A stretch of DNA of 64,000 nucleotides from Nocardia rhizosphaerihabitans (GCF_014646295.1 NZ_BMNE01000006.1:124001-188000), one strand, 5' to 3'. Positions 54,812-63,414 are shown, counted from the first letter of the stretch. Numbers and translations: made by a program. Notes: generated from the letters alone by a model not told the origin.

Positions 54812-55141
54812 CTAGTGCACGCCGACCAGGCGCAGCAGCGCCGTAGTCGCCGCGGCCGCGAGCACGGTGACCAGCAGGGGAGCGCGACGCCACGCGAGGA
54901 CCCCACCGACGGCGACGCCGGCGGGCAGGGCGACGCCGAGTTCACCGGACCCGGTTGGCAGGGTGGCGGTTGCCACCAGCGCCGCTAGCAGGATCAGCGC
55001 GCCGGTGTCGAGCAGGTGGATCGTCCTGGCCGACAGGCGAAGTCGATGCCGTAGTGCCGGTCCGGTCCAGCGCAGCGCGTAGGTGCCGACGGCGAGTGCC
55101 AGCATGGCGGGAAGCAGATAGGGCGCGTTCACGACACCCAC
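54812..55141 (-). CDS. azlD: AzlD-family branched-chain amino acid export subunit
   Basis: The 109-residue membrane protein has three or four helices of the AzlD type (LLPAMLALAVGTYALRWTGPAL, LDTGALILLAALVATATLP, VGGVLAWRRAPLLVTVLAAAATTALL). It is the small subunit that pairs with AzlC, encoded 76 bases upstream on the same strand. The pair exports branched-chain amino acids or analogues such as 4-azaleucine in other bacteria. Confidence 0.88.
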   Translation of the reverse strand: MGVVNAPYLLPAMLALAVGTYALRWTGPALRHRLRLSARTIHLLDTGALILLAALVATATLPTGSGELGVALPAGVAVGGVLAWRRAPLLVTVLAAAATTALLRLVGVH

Positions 55142-55217
55142 TTGTCTGTGGTGGTCTGCGCGCTGGGGTCGGCTGTCCGTCCGGGCGAGTGACCCGCCGG
55201 ATCGGACCGGACACCGG

Positions 55218-55925
55218 TCAGCACGGCTGTGCCACCGGCTCGGCCGACTTCTCCGGCGGCCGTAGCGCGAACACCAGACCCAGCAGCGCGATCAGCACCG
55301 GCAACCCGGCGGGCACGAACGGTGCCACGACCACGGCCAGCGCCGCGCCGACCAGCACAGGGCGCAGGGTGGCGCGATCGCGCAGCGCGGGCAGGATCAA
55401 GGCGAGCAGGATCACCGGGAACACCGCGTCCAGGCCGAGCGCCGAGGTTTCGGGGACGAGGGAGCCGAGCGCGGCGCCCAGCGTCGCGCCGAGCGGCCAG
55501 CACAGGGCGACGCCGATGCCGCAGGCCCAGTACGCGGCGCGTTTGCGCTCCTGATCACCGGGGGCGGTGGCGAAGGCCACCGATTCGTCGTTGAGTACGT
55601 GGATGCCGAGCACCCGCTTCCAGCCGCTGCCGAACACCTCGGGCGCCGACAGGCCATACGGCAGGTGCCTGGCATTGAGCAGCAGACCGGCGACTACGGC
55701 CGCGAGCGGGCTGCCGCCGGCGGCGACGATGCCGAAGAACAGCAGCTCCGAACCGCCGGCCAGCACCGTCACCGCCATCACGATCGGCATCCACACGGGG
55801 AATCCGGCCGCGATCGTCGAGGCGCCGTAGGACACACCGAACAGGCCGACGGCGAGGCAGGCCGCGGCCACGGCGGTGACGGTTCGCCGATCGAGTGTTC
55901 GCCATATCGAACGCATGTTTCTCAT
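55218..55925 (-). CDS. azlC: AzlC-family branched-chain amino acid exporter
   Basis: The 235-residue membrane protein has about five helices and the AzlC blocks FGVSYGASTIAAGFPVWMPIVMAVTVLAGGSELLFFGIV, LLLNARHLPYGLSAPEV and HVLNDESVAFA. It works with AzlD as an amino-acid efflux system. A cupin-type XRE regulator is encoded divergently, 59 bases away, and is likely its controller. Confidence 0.9.
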   Translation of the reverse strand: MRNMRSIWRTLDRRTVTAVAAACLAVGLFGVSYGASTIAAGFPVWMPIVMAVTVLAGGSELLFFGIVAAGGSPLAAVVAGLLLNARHLPYGLSAPEVFGSGWKRVLGIHVLNDESVAFATAPGDQERKRAAYWACGIGVALCWPLGATLGAALGSLVPETSALGLDAVFPVILLALILPALRDRATLRPVLVGAALAVVVAPFVPAGLPVLIALLGLVFALRPPEKSAEPVAQPC

Positions 55926-55984
55926 AATGAACGCGAGGGCTGGGTAAAGTCAACGCGGAAACCGCCAGCCCCCAGGAGGCGTCG

Positions 55985-56554
55985 ATGGACCGGCAGGACC
56001 CGGTCACTGGACCACCCCAAGCGGTGATCGCAGCCGCACTGCGGCGCGAACGCGCGCGCGCAGGCTTGTCGCTGACCGAGGTCGCGAGCCGGGCCGGCGT
56101 CGCGAAATCCACACTGTCGCAACTGGAATCGGGCACCGGCAATCCCAGCCTGGAAACCCTGTGGGCGCTGTGCGTCGCCCTGGAGATGCCGTTCAGCAGG
56201 CTGCTCGACCCGCCCCGGCCGAATGTGCAGGTGATCCGCGCGGACGAGGGCGCGCCGGTCCCCTCGGCCGATGCCGACTACCGGGTGACGTTGCTCGCAG
56301 CGGGGCAGTCGCACACCCGCTGTGACGTCTATCGCATCGCGGCCGAACCCGGCCACACCCGCCGCTCGGACCCGCACACCCCCGGTGTCGTGGAACACGT
56401 CGTGCTCGCGGCGGGCCACGCCATGGTCGGCCCGGCGGACGAGCCCGTGGAGATGCGCCCGGGTGACTACATCCGCTACCTGGGCGATCTACCGCACATC
56501 TTCGAAGCCCTCGAACCGGGGACCTGGGCCACGATGGTCATCGAGAGCGCCTGA
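55985..56554 (+). CDS. XRE family regulator with cupin domain
   Basis: The 189-residue protein has an N-terminal Cro/C1-type HTH (RERARAGLSLTEVASRAGVAKSTLSQLESG, residues about 20-50) and a C-terminal small cupin (TRRSDPHTPGVVEHVVLAAG, then MRPGDYIRYLGDLPHIFEAL). Related regulators sense a small metabolite through the cupin. Divergent placement suggests it represses azlCD. Its stop touches the HNH gene stop on the other strand. Confidence 0.9.
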   Translation: MDRQDPVTGPPQAVIAAALRRERARAGLSLTEVASRAGVAKSTLSQLESGTGNPSLETLWALCVALEMPFSRLLDPPRPNVQVIRADEGAPVPSADADYRVTLLAAGQSHTRCDVYRIAAEPGHTRRSDPHTPGVVEHVVLAAGHAMVGPADEPVEMRPGDYIRYLGDLPHIFEALEPGTWATMVIESA

Positions 56555-57268
56555 TCAGGCGGCTCCTTCGCCCAGGTACTGCAACCAGATCGGATCCAGG
56601 TCGGCGGTGGTGGACAGCAGTCGCCAGTGCGGGCCCTTGGGGGAGACCAGCGGGTGGCGCAAGGTCCAGCCGAGCTCGGTGAGCATCTTGTCTGCTTTGC
56701 GGTGGTTGCAGGGGGCGCAGCTGGCGACGCAGTTCTCCCACGAGTGCTCGCCACCGCGACTGCGGGGGATCACGTGGTCGATGGTCTCGGCTTTGCCGCC
56801 GCAGTACCCGCAGCGGTAGCGGTCACGGTGCATGAGGGCGGCGCGGGTCATCGGGACGCGGGCGCGGTAGGGCACGCGCACATAGGTGCGCAGCCGGATG
56901 ACGGAGGGAATCGCCACGGTGGCGCCTGCCGAATGCAGGACCGGGGCTTCGGGGTTGTCGTGGACCGCGTCCGCCTTGGCGCAGATCAGCAGCACGACGG
57001 CGCGACGCGCGGACAGCGCGGTGAGCGGTTCGTAGGTGGCGTTGAGGAGGAGGACCCGGCGTTTGCGCCAAGCGGCGGCGTCGTGGTCTCCGGCGAGATG
57101 CAATGGCGCGGGGTGATGCGGCAGGTCGTGATGACCGTGTGCGCCCGGATGGTGATCGGACAAGATATGCAGCGGAATAGCCCCCGAGCCACGATTGTGG
57201 ACGTCGGCGGGCTGGAGTTGTCGGTGCGCGCGCGCCTCGTGTGACCGGGCGCCTGGTCGCTGCTTCAT
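56555..57268 (-). CDS. HNH endonuclease with His-rich N-terminus
   Basis: The 237-residue protein starts at ATG 57268 with GAGGTCAAG upstream. The C-terminal half holds an HNH nuclease: RCGYCGGKAETIDHVIPRSRGGEHSWENCVASCAPCNHRKADKM, with two zinc-binding CxxC pairs and the D-H catalytic pair. Residues about 15-65 are His-rich (around a dozen His, e.g. HILSDHHPGAHGHHDLPHHP), suggesting metal binding. The middle VLLLNATYEPLTALSARRAVVLLICAKA is conserved in actinobacterial HNH relatives. It is divergent from glbO. The biological target is unknown. Confidence 0.88.
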   Translation of the reverse strand: MKQRPGARSHEARAHRQLQPADVHNRGSGAIPLHILSDHHPGAHGHHDLPHHPAPLHLAGDHDAAAWRKRRVLLLNATYEPLTALSARRAVVLLICAKADAVHDNPEAPVLHSAGATVAIPSVIRLRTYVRVPYRARVPMTRAALMHRDRYRCGYCGGKAETIDHVIPRSRGGEHSWENCVASCAPCNHRKADKMLTELGWTLRHPLVSPKGPHWRLLSTTADLDPIWLQYLGEGAA

Positions 57269-57453
57269 CTTGACCTCAATTTCATGATTGGCAGGATCAT
57301 GTGGTATCTGGGGCCGATACTGCCCCCCAGTTGACCATGGTTCTGCCGGTATTGCACGGCTATTTTTCAAACTTTCGGGTGAACTGTGGTTGAAGGGCCA
57401 TGCGTTCGTGACCGAGGCTGCCGCCGGGCCGCCCGCCAGGTCATCGGGGCACA

Positions 57454-57867
57454 ATGGACCACGTGACTTCAGGTGAGCAGACAACGACCTCGTTCTACGA
57501 AGCGGTGGGTGGCGCCGAGACGTTCCGGCGCATCGTGTCCGTGTTCTATCGAGAGGTCGCTGCCGACGAGATCCTGCGCCCACTGTATCCGGAGGAGGAT
57601 CTCGGCCCGGCCGAGCGTCGGATGCGCATGTTCCTGGAACAGTACTGGGGCGGCCCGCGTACCTACTCCGACGAGCGTGGGCACCCGCGGCTGCGGATGC
57701 GGCACAACCCGTTCGTCATCGGCCCGCTCGAGCGCGACGCGTGGCTGCGGTGCATGACGATCGCCGTCGGCGAGATCGAACCGTCGATCCTGGACGACGA
57801 GCATCGCAAGACGCTGATGGACTACTTCCAGATGGCGGCCGCGTCCCTGCAAAACGCGCCCGGCTGA
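57454..57867 (+). CDS. glbO: Group II truncated haemoglobin GlbO
   Basis: The 137-residue trHbO binds oxygen and nitric oxide at a haem iron. By position it has proximal His 84 (RMRHNPF), the conserved Trp 97 (DAWLRC, G8) and Tyr 32 and Tyr 45 (B10 and CD1 sites), matching the mycobacterial protein (numbers inferred by offset). ATG 57454 or GTG 57463 starts it. aglA lies 177 bases downstream on the same strand and an HNH gene is divergent. Confidence 0.95.
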   Translation: MDHVTSGEQTTTSFYEAVGGAETFRRIVSVFYREVAADEILRPLYPEEDLGPAERRMRMFLEQYWGGPRTYSDERGHPRLRMRHNPFVIGPLERDAWLRCMTIAVGEIEPSILDDEHRKTLMDYFQMAAASLQNAPG

Positions 57868-58010
57868 GGGTACGGGTGCCGCGCGTTCGCTGATGACCGG
57901 CAGGTGGCGGCCCGGTTTCGGGTCTATGCCGAGGTTTACCCCGGTGTTTCGGCCCGGCGTGGCGAAACGCTGGTGATTTGCCGGATTCGAACAAAGTCTC
58001 GCGCCACAGG

Positions 58011-58042
58011 AATATTGCGGGCAATCTTTGGCAATATTGCGG
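58011..58042 (+). promoter_or_regulatory. Direct repeat AATATTGCGG upstream of aglA
   Basis: Two copies (58011-58020 and 58033-58042) stand 22 bp apart, with a GCAAT in between. The second copy lies inside the palindrome GCAATATTGC (58031-58040), three bases before the GTG start. This would put a regulator over the translation start region. Confidence 0.4.
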
Positions 58043-58044
58043 AT

Positions 58045-59649
58045 GTGACACAGACACCTGCCTCGCCGGTGCCGGGGGAAGACAGCACCGCTCCGTGGTG
58101 GACAACCGCCGTGTTCTATCAGGTCTATCCCCGTTCGTTCGCGGACTCCGACGGTGATGGTGTCGGCGATCTGGGCGGCGTACGCGAGAAGATCGGCTAC
58201 CTGGAGCTACTGGGTGTCGACGCGCTGTGGATCTGTCCGGTGATGCGCTCGCCGCAGGCCGACGGCGGCTACGACGTGTCCGATCCGCGCGATATCGACC
58301 CGCTGTTCGGCGGGCTGGCCGCGCTGGACGAGCTGATCGCCGAGGCACACGACCGCGAGATCAAGGTGACGATGGACCTGGTGCCCAACCACACCAGCGT
58401 CGAGCACCCGTGGTTCACCGCGGCGGTGGATGCCGCGCCGGGCAGCCCGGAGCGGGCCCGCTACATCTTCCGCGACGGTCGCGGGAAGGACGGTGCCGAG
58501 CCGCCCAACAACTGGCCGAGCATCTTCGGCGGCCCGGCCTGGACCAGGGTCACCGACCGGGACGGCACGCCCGGTCAGTGGTACCTGCACATCTTCGCGC
58601 CGGAACAGCCCGACCTGAACTGGGACAACCCCGAGGTCGCCGCCGATTTCGAGAAAACGTTGCGGTTCTGGCTCGACCGGGGGGTCGACGGTTTCCGGAT
58701 CGACGTCGCCCACGGCATGGCCAAGCCCGAAGGCCTGCCCGACATGGCCAGGGTCGAGACCAAGATGCTGGTGCACGACGACGACGATCCCCGCTTCAAC
58801 AATCCCGGTGTGCACGCCATCCACCGCCGCATCCGCACGATCATCGACGAGTACCCGCACGCGGTGGCGATCGGCGAGGTGTGGGTCGACGACAACACCC
58901 GCTTCGGCGAATACGTGCGCCCGGACGAACTGCACCTGGCGTTCAATTTCCGCCTCGCCGAGACCCCCTTCACCGCCGAGGGTGTGCGCGAGGCGATCAC
59001 GTTCTCCCTCGAGGCGGTGAGCGACGTCGGCGCTCCTCCGACCTGGACGCTGTCCAATCACGACATCGAGCGCGAGGTCACCCGCTACGGCGGCGGCAAG
59101 ATCGGGGTCTCGCGGGCGCGGGCGATGATGATGGTCGAGCTGGCGCTGCCTGGCGCGGTGTTCGTCTACAACGGCGCCGAACTCGGTCTGCCCAATGTCG
59201 ACGACCTGCCCGAGGACGCGCTGCAGGACCCGGTGTGGGAGCGGTCAGGGCACACCGAGCGCGGCCGTGACGGGTGCCGGGTGCCGATACCCTGGGAGGG
59301 CGCGAGCACACCGTTCGGGTTCACCGCAGCCGAGCAGGCGTGGCTGCCGATCCCCGCTGACTGGGCCGACCGCACGGTGGAAGCCCAGCTGGAGACCCTG
59401 CACTCGACGCTGTCGCTGTACCGGCTGGCGATCGATCTGCGCGGCACCAGGCCGGAATTCGCCGGCGACCGGATCGAGTGGTACGGCAGCCCGGACGGCT
59501 GTCTGGCCTTCCGCAGGCCGGGCGGGTTGGTCTGCGTGCTCAACGCGTCCGACGGGCCGATCCAGCTGCCGCCGGGGGAGGTGCTGCTGGCCAGCGCGCC
59601 CATCGTCGACGACCGGTTGCCCGCCAACGCGGCGGCCTGGCTGGTGTGA
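58045..59649 (+). CDS. aglA: Alpha-glucosidase, glycoside hydrolase family 13
   Basis: This 534-residue cytosolic enzyme hydrolyses alpha-glucosides and maltooligosaccharides. The GH13 motifs are present: DLVPNHTS, GFRIDVAHG with nucleophile Asp 220, IGEVWVDDN with acid/base Glu 278, and LSNHDIE with Asp 340. ADSDGDGVGDLGG and QVYPRSFADS are typical of the oligo-1,6-glucosidase/alpha-glucosidase group. I chose GTG 58045 (MTQTPASP); longer frames run through repeat DNA. It is close to mycobacterial AglA in length and location next to glbO. Confidence 0.94.
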   Translation: MTQTPASPVPGEDSTAPWWTTAVFYQVYPRSFADSDGDGVGDLGGVREKIGYLELLGVDALWICPVMRSPQADGGYDVSDPRDIDPLFGGLAALDELIAEAHDREIKVTMDLVPNHTSVEHPWFTAAVDAAPGSPERARYIFRDGRGKDGAEPPNNWPSIFGGPAWTRVTDRDGTPGQWYLHIFAPEQPDLNWDNPEVAADFEKTLRFWLDRGVDGFRIDVAHGMAKPEGLPDMARVETKMLVHDDDDPRFNNPGVHAIHRRIRTIIDEYPHAVAIGEVWVDDNTRFGEYVRPDELHLAFNFRLAETPFTAEGVREAITFSLEAVSDVGAPPTWTLSNHDIEREVTRYGGGKIGVSRARAMMMVELALPGAVFVYNGAELGLPNVDDLPEDALQDPVWERSGHTERGRDGCRVPIPWEGASTPFGFTAAEQAWLPIPADWADRTVEAQLETLHSTLSLYRLAIDLRGTRPEFAGDRIEWYGSPDGCLAFRRPGGLVCVLNASDGPIQLPPGEVLLASAPIVDDRLPANAAAWLV

Positions 59650-59721
59650 TCACGCCGGACACGCGGGCGTTCGGGACAGCCGGAGGATGAACTACTACAC
59701 AGCATCGTCTACCGTTGGACC

Positions 59722-59997
59722 GTGAGCATTCTCGAGACAGTGCTGATCTTCGTCGGCATCCCGGCCGCGATCTATTTCGCGATCGCGGGTTTGTCCTATC
59801 TCGGTAAGCCATTCCCCGGTGACAAGCCGGCCCACTTCGCGCTCGGGCAGAAGTGGACCCACTCGCCGGTGCTGTGGAGCGCTACCGACGAGGTGACCGC
59901 TGCGGGTCACCACACCGCCGAGTCGCATGGCAGCCATGCGGCTCTCGAAGCCGCGAACGCGGAGCTGATCGGAGGCCGGGCAAGTGGCAAGTTCTAA
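59722..59997 (+). CDS. Small membrane protein with one helix
   Basis: The 91-residue protein starts at GTG. One transmembrane helix (VLIFVGIPAAIYFAIAGLSYL, residues 7-27) precedes a cytosolic or outside tail of about 60 residues with a KWTHSPVLWSATDE segment and a His-rich part (GHHTAESHGSH). The end GGRASGKF is basic. Similar proteins accompany the next gene in related genomes, as I recall. The downstream gene overlaps it by 14 bases, so they are coupled. Confidence 0.75.
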   Translation: MSILETVLIFVGIPAAIYFAIAGLSYLGKPFPGDKPAHFALGQKWTHSPVLWSATDEVTAAGHHTAESHGSHAALEAANAELIGGRASGKF

Positions 59998-60448
59998 GTG
60001 GCCCGCGGTGGTCGAGGCCGACCTGCCGCACGGGTTCGCGCTGACCAGCAGCGGCCGGGTGTCGGGCGTGCACGAGTCGGGCACCGTCTTCGACGAGGTG
60101 CCGTTCACCGACCGTGAGCGCATCTCCCTGGACAACGCGCTCACCGAGGCGACCCGCGCGACCAAGGTCCGCTTCAACATCTACCTCGGCGATCTCGGCG
60201 CCGACCCGGCGGCCGGTGCCGACGCGCTGCTGCCGAACACCCCCGAGGCGGCCGAATCGGTGCTGATCGCCGTCTCCCCGAATCAGGGCGCGATCGAGGT
60301 CCGTTCCGGTGCGGACGTGGCCGAGCGTGCCAACGACCGCATCTGCCAGCTGGGCGTCACCGCCGCGCTGGCGTCGTTCCGTCAGGGCAACCTGATCGAC
60401 GGCCTGATCTCCGCCGTCCGCGTGATGGCCGCGGCGATCGGCCGCTAG
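59984..60448 (+). CDS. DUF5130 / TPM-like domain protein
   Basis: The 154-residue protein begins at GTG 59984, inside the end of the upstream gene, after GGAGGCCGGGC. It has the TPM-like pattern of a soluble alpha/beta domain (RISLDNALTEATRATKVRFNIYLGDLG, AVSPNQGAIEVRSGADVAERANDRI). The C-terminal helix is QGNLIDGLISAVRVMAAAIGR. The mycobacterial homologue I remember near aglA is Rv2468c. Function is unknown. Confidence 0.82.
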   Translation: MASSKWPAVVEADLPHGFALTSSGRVSGVHESGTVFDEVPFTDRERISLDNALTEATRATKVRFNIYLGDLGADPAAGADALLPNTPEAAESVLIAVSPNQGAIEVRSGADVAERANDRICQLGVTAALASFRQGNLIDGLISAVRVMAAAIGR

Positions 60449-60464
60449 CTCCTTCTCTTCCGTT

Positions 60465-60507
60465 CGGCGCGTTCACCTTCCGAGGTGAACGCGCCGATCG
60501 TGTTTTC
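60465..60507 (+). terminator. Terminator after DUF5130 gene
   Basis: A 14-bp stem (60465-60478 and 60483-60496) with a 4-base loop; a TGTTTTCG tract follows. Confidence 0.75.
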
Positions 60508-60556
60508 GCCCTTCGCCCTGAAGTTTTTTCCCGAACCGGGAATCAAACCGGCCGTC

Positions 60557-60588
60557 TCTAACCTTTTAACTGTTGATTAAAGGTTAGA
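60557..60588. promoter_or_regulatory. Long inverted repeat TCTAACCTTTT...AAAGGTTAGA
   Basis: Near-perfect arms at 60557-60567 and 60579-60588 surround an AT-rich centre, in the promoter region of the flavin-protein gene. A related AT-rich block (60591 onward) lies before it. A dimeric repressor site is likely. Confidence 0.55.
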
Positions 60589-60643
60589 TCGATGGCATTA
60601 TCACGAGGGGACGAGTCATGGGCAATCACGCGAAGGGGCAGTC

Positions 60644-61267
60644 GTGACCGGGCACTACGCGCAGGTCGCGTTCACTCCGCTGGTGCGCGAGCATCAGCGC
60701 GTCCACGGGAGTCTGCGCAGCTATGAGCGGATGGCGCGGGTGCCCGAGGTGGCCGATCGGATCGGGCCCGACGAGGCCTGGTTCATCGGCGAACGTGACA
60801 GCTTCTATCTGGCGACGGTCGGCGAGACCGGCTGGCCGTACATCCAGCATCGCGGTGGCGCACCGGGATTCCTGAAGGTGCTCGACGCGCACACGCTGGG
60901 GTTCGCCGACTTCCGCGGCAACAAGCAGTACATCAGTCGCGGCAATCTCGATCACGACGATCGCGTCTCGCTGTTCCTGATGGACTACGCCGCGCAGTCG
61001 CGGATGAAGATCTTCGGGCGGGCGCGGGTGGTCGAGGCCGCCGAGGATCCGGAACTCCTCGCCTCGCTCGTGGTCGACGGCTATCGCGCGCAGGTCGAGC
61101 GGGCGGTGTTGATCGAGGTCGAGGCGTTCGACTGGAACTGCCGCCAGCACATTCCGCCGCTGTACCCCCGGGCCGCCGTCGCCGAGGCGATGCAGGTCCT
61201 CCGTGACCGGATCGCCGAACTCGAGGGCGAGATCGCCCGGCTGCGAACCGATTCCGTGTACGACTGA
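60644..61267 (+). CDS. Pyridoxamine 5'-phosphate oxidase-family flavin-binding protein
   Basis: The 207-residue protein has the split-barrel flavin domain (MARVPEVADRIGPDEAWFIGERDSFYLATVGETGWPYIQHRGG). That domain includes FADFRGNKQYISRGNLDHDDRVSLFLMDYAAQSRMKIFGRARV and a C-terminal coiled-coil (RDRIAELEGEIARLRTDS). Members include FMN or F420-dependent reductases and pyridoxamine oxidases. The substrate is open. GTG 60644 is the start; a nine-codon frame at 60618 ends just before it and could be a leader peptide. An MFS gene follows 72 bases later. Confidence 0.88.
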   Translation: MTGHYAQVAFTPLVREHQRVHGSLRSYERMARVPEVADRIGPDEAWFIGERDSFYLATVGETGWPYIQHRGGAPGFLKVLDAHTLGFADFRGNKQYISRGNLDHDDRVSLFLMDYAAQSRMKIFGRARVVEAAEDPELLASLVVDGYRAQVERAVLIEVEAFDWNCRQHIPPLYPRAAVAEAMQVLRDRIAELEGEIARLRTDSVYD

Positions 61268-61339
61268 CTTCCGTGGCGGCGGAATGTCGCCGACTGCTGT
61301 TCAGGTGTGACCGTTAAAAGGCATTTAGAGAGTTAGGAT

Positions 61340-62494
61340 GTGGCGGGCATGCGGCGTGAGCACCTTGCCTGGGCCGGACTGGCGGCGATGACCGTGTCGT
61401 TCGGCCTGAACTTCACCATGGGCGTGTTCTTCGCGCCGACCGCCGCGGCCTACGGCGTCTCGGCGACCGCGCTGGCCGTGGCCGCCGCACTCGGCACGAT
61501 GGTCACCGGGCTGGCGCAGCAGGGGATCGGCAGGTTGCTCGACCTGCTCGGACCCAAGCTCGTGCTTGTCGGCGGGCTGACGCTGATCTCGGGCAGCTAC
61601 CTGGTGCTGGCCGCGGTGACCGAGACGTGGCAGTTCGTCGCCGCCTACATGGTGCTCGGCGGACTCGGCTTCGCGTCCTCGTCCACGCTCACCGTGACCA
61701 CCCTGCTCGGACGGGCGCACGGTACGCAGGCCGGGCCCGCCATGGCCAGGGCCGCGATCGGCATCAATCTGGGGCAGCTGATCACGCCGTGGGCGGCCAC
61801 GGCGCTGTTCGATCCGGTCGGCGTGCGCGGCACCTTCGCGCTGCTCGGCGCGATCGGGCTGGCCGCCACCGCCGTGCTGTGGCTGCTGCTGCCCGACGAC
61901 GAGCGGGCCGCGACGGTCCCTGGCCCGGGTGAGTCGCTGGCCGACCGGTGGAAAGTGCTGGTGTCCTTCGGGTTACACGCGGCGACCCTGTACGTCGTCG
62001 TGCTGATGTTGCCGAAGCACGCAGTGGAGCAGGGCTGGTCGGTGGCGGGTGCGGGCAGGCTGGTCGCCTTGGCCGCACTGACGGCCGGGGTCACCTCGGC
62101 GGGGCTGGTGCGGCTGCTGCGGCGGCACCCGCCGGAATCCCTGCTGCGGGTGCTGTATTCGGTGCGCCTGGCCGCGCTGCTGCCCGCGGTGTTCGTGCCG
62201 GGGCCGGAGGTGCTGGTCGTGGTGGCCGTGCTGTTCGGCGTCGCGTCGTTCCCGGTCATCCCGCTGACCATGGCGATCCTCTCGCGCGGTCTCGACCCCG
62301 CCCGGATGGGCCGCACGCTGGCGCCTGCCTGGGTCATCCATCAGCTCGCCGCCGCCACCGGCCTCGGCGTGGCCACCGTCGTGCACGCCCTCACCGACAG
62401 CTACCGCGGCTACTTAGCCCTCGGGCTTGTCCTCACCGTCGCCGCGGCCCTCCTGATCACCCCGGTCCGCCGTCGCGAACCGGTCACCGTATGA
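61340..62494 (+). CDS. MFS transporter
   Basis: The 384-residue membrane carrier has about 12 helices. An N-terminal block (LAWAGLAAMTVSFGLNFTMGVFFAPTAAAYGVSAT) and the loop GIGRLLDLLGPKLVLVGG match the oxalate/formate-antiporter-like branch. GTG 61340 with GAGTTAGG upstream is favoured over ATG 61349. The alpha/beta hydrolase gene overlaps or follows immediately, so they form an operon; the transporter may bring in the hydrolase substrate or export its product. Confidence 0.9.
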   Translation: MAGMRREHLAWAGLAAMTVSFGLNFTMGVFFAPTAAAYGVSATALAVAAALGTMVTGLAQQGIGRLLDLLGPKLVLVGGLTLISGSYLVLAAVTETWQFVAAYMVLGGLGFASSSTLTVTTLLGRAHGTQAGPAMARAAIGINLGQLITPWAATALFDPVGVRGTFALLGAIGLAATAVLWLLLPDDERAATVPGPGESLADRWKVLVSFGLHAATLYVVVLMLPKHAVEQGWSVAGAGRLVALAALTAGVTSAGLVRLLRRHPPESLLRVLYSVRLAALLPAVFVPGPEVLVVVAVLFGVASFPVIPLTMAILSRGLDPARMGRTLAPAWVIHQLAAATGLGVATVVHALTDSYRGYLALGLVLTVAAALLITPVRRREPVTV

Positions 62495-62514
62495 ATAAGA
62501 AAGAGAGATCCATC

Positions 62515-63381
62515 ATGAGCCAGACCCGCCACAACACCGTCCAGATCCAGGGCCAGACCGTCTTCTACCGGGAGGCGGGCGACCCGAACGCCCCGGCTGT
62601 CGTTCTGCTGCACGGCTTCCCGTCCAGCTCGGCCATGTTCCGCAATCTGATCCCGGCGCTGGCCGAGGACTACCACGTGATCGCGCCCGATCACATCGGC
62701 TTCGGCCAGTCGGCCATGCCGCAGGTCGACGAATTCGATTACAGCTTCGACAAACTCACCGAGATCACCCTGGAACTGCTCGACACCCTCGGCATCGACC
62801 GATTCGCGGTCTACATCCAGGACTACGGCGCGCCCATCGGCCTGCGCATCGCCTCGCGCAACCCCGAGCGGGTGAGCGCGATCATCACCCAGAGCGGCAA
62901 CGCCTACCTCGAAGGCTTCACCCCGTTCTGGGAGGTGCTGTTCGCGCACGCGAACGACCGCGCCACCCATGAGCCCGAGGTGCGCAAGCTGCTCGAACTC
63001 GACGCAACGACATGGCAGTACACGCACGGTGTACCGGCGGACCGGCTCGCCCTCGTCAGCCCGGACACGTGGACCCTCGACCAGGCTTACCTGGACCGCC
63101 CCGGCAACAAGGAGATCCAGCTGCAGCTGTTCTTCGACTACAAGAACAATCTCGACGGATACCCCGAATTCCAGAAGTACTTCGCCGAGCACCGCCCGCC
63201 CACGCTGATCACCTGGGGCGAGCACGACGAGATCTTCGGCGCCGACGGTGCGCGCGCCTACCTGCGTGACCTGCCCGACGCCGAACTGCATCTGCTCGAC
63301 GCGGGCCACTTCGCGCTGGAGACACACGGACCCGAGATCGCGGCGCTGATCCGCGACTTCCTCGGCCGGGTCCTGCGCTGA
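62515..63381 (+). CDS. Alpha/beta hydrolase (haloalkane dehalogenase/epoxide hydrolase-like)
   Basis: The 288-residue cytosolic hydrolase has the oxyanion motif LLHGFPSSS, a nucleophile elbow IQDYGAPIGLRIA with Asp, an acidic residue in WGEHDEIFG and the catalytic His in AGHFALE. An Asp nucleophile is typical of dehalogenases and epoxide hydrolases rather than esterases. ATG 62515 follows AGAGAGA; an ATG at 62491 overlaps the MFS stop (ATGA) and is the alternative start with 8 more residues. The natural substrate is unknown. Confidence 0.9.
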   Translation: MSQTRHNTVQIQGQTVFYREAGDPNAPAVVLLHGFPSSSAMFRNLIPALAEDYHVIAPDHIGFGQSAMPQVDEFDYSFDKLTEITLELLDTLGIDRFAVYIQDYGAPIGLRIASRNPERVSAIITQSGNAYLEGFTPFWEVLFAHANDRATHEPEVRKLLELDATTWQYTHGVPADRLALVSPDTWTLDQAYLDRPGNKEIQLQLFFDYKNNLDGYPEFQKYFAEHRPPTLITWGEHDEIFGADGARAYLRDLPDAELHLLDAGHFALETHGPEIAALIRDFLGRVLR

Positions 63382-63388
63382 GTCCGGC

Positions 63389-63414
63389 GGCTGGGCGTCG
63401 TACGGCGCCCAGCC
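63389..63414 (+). terminator. Hairpin after hydrolase gene
   Basis: A 9-bp stem (63389-63397 and 63406-63414) with an 8-base loop. No T-run, so a weak terminator. Confidence 0.5.
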
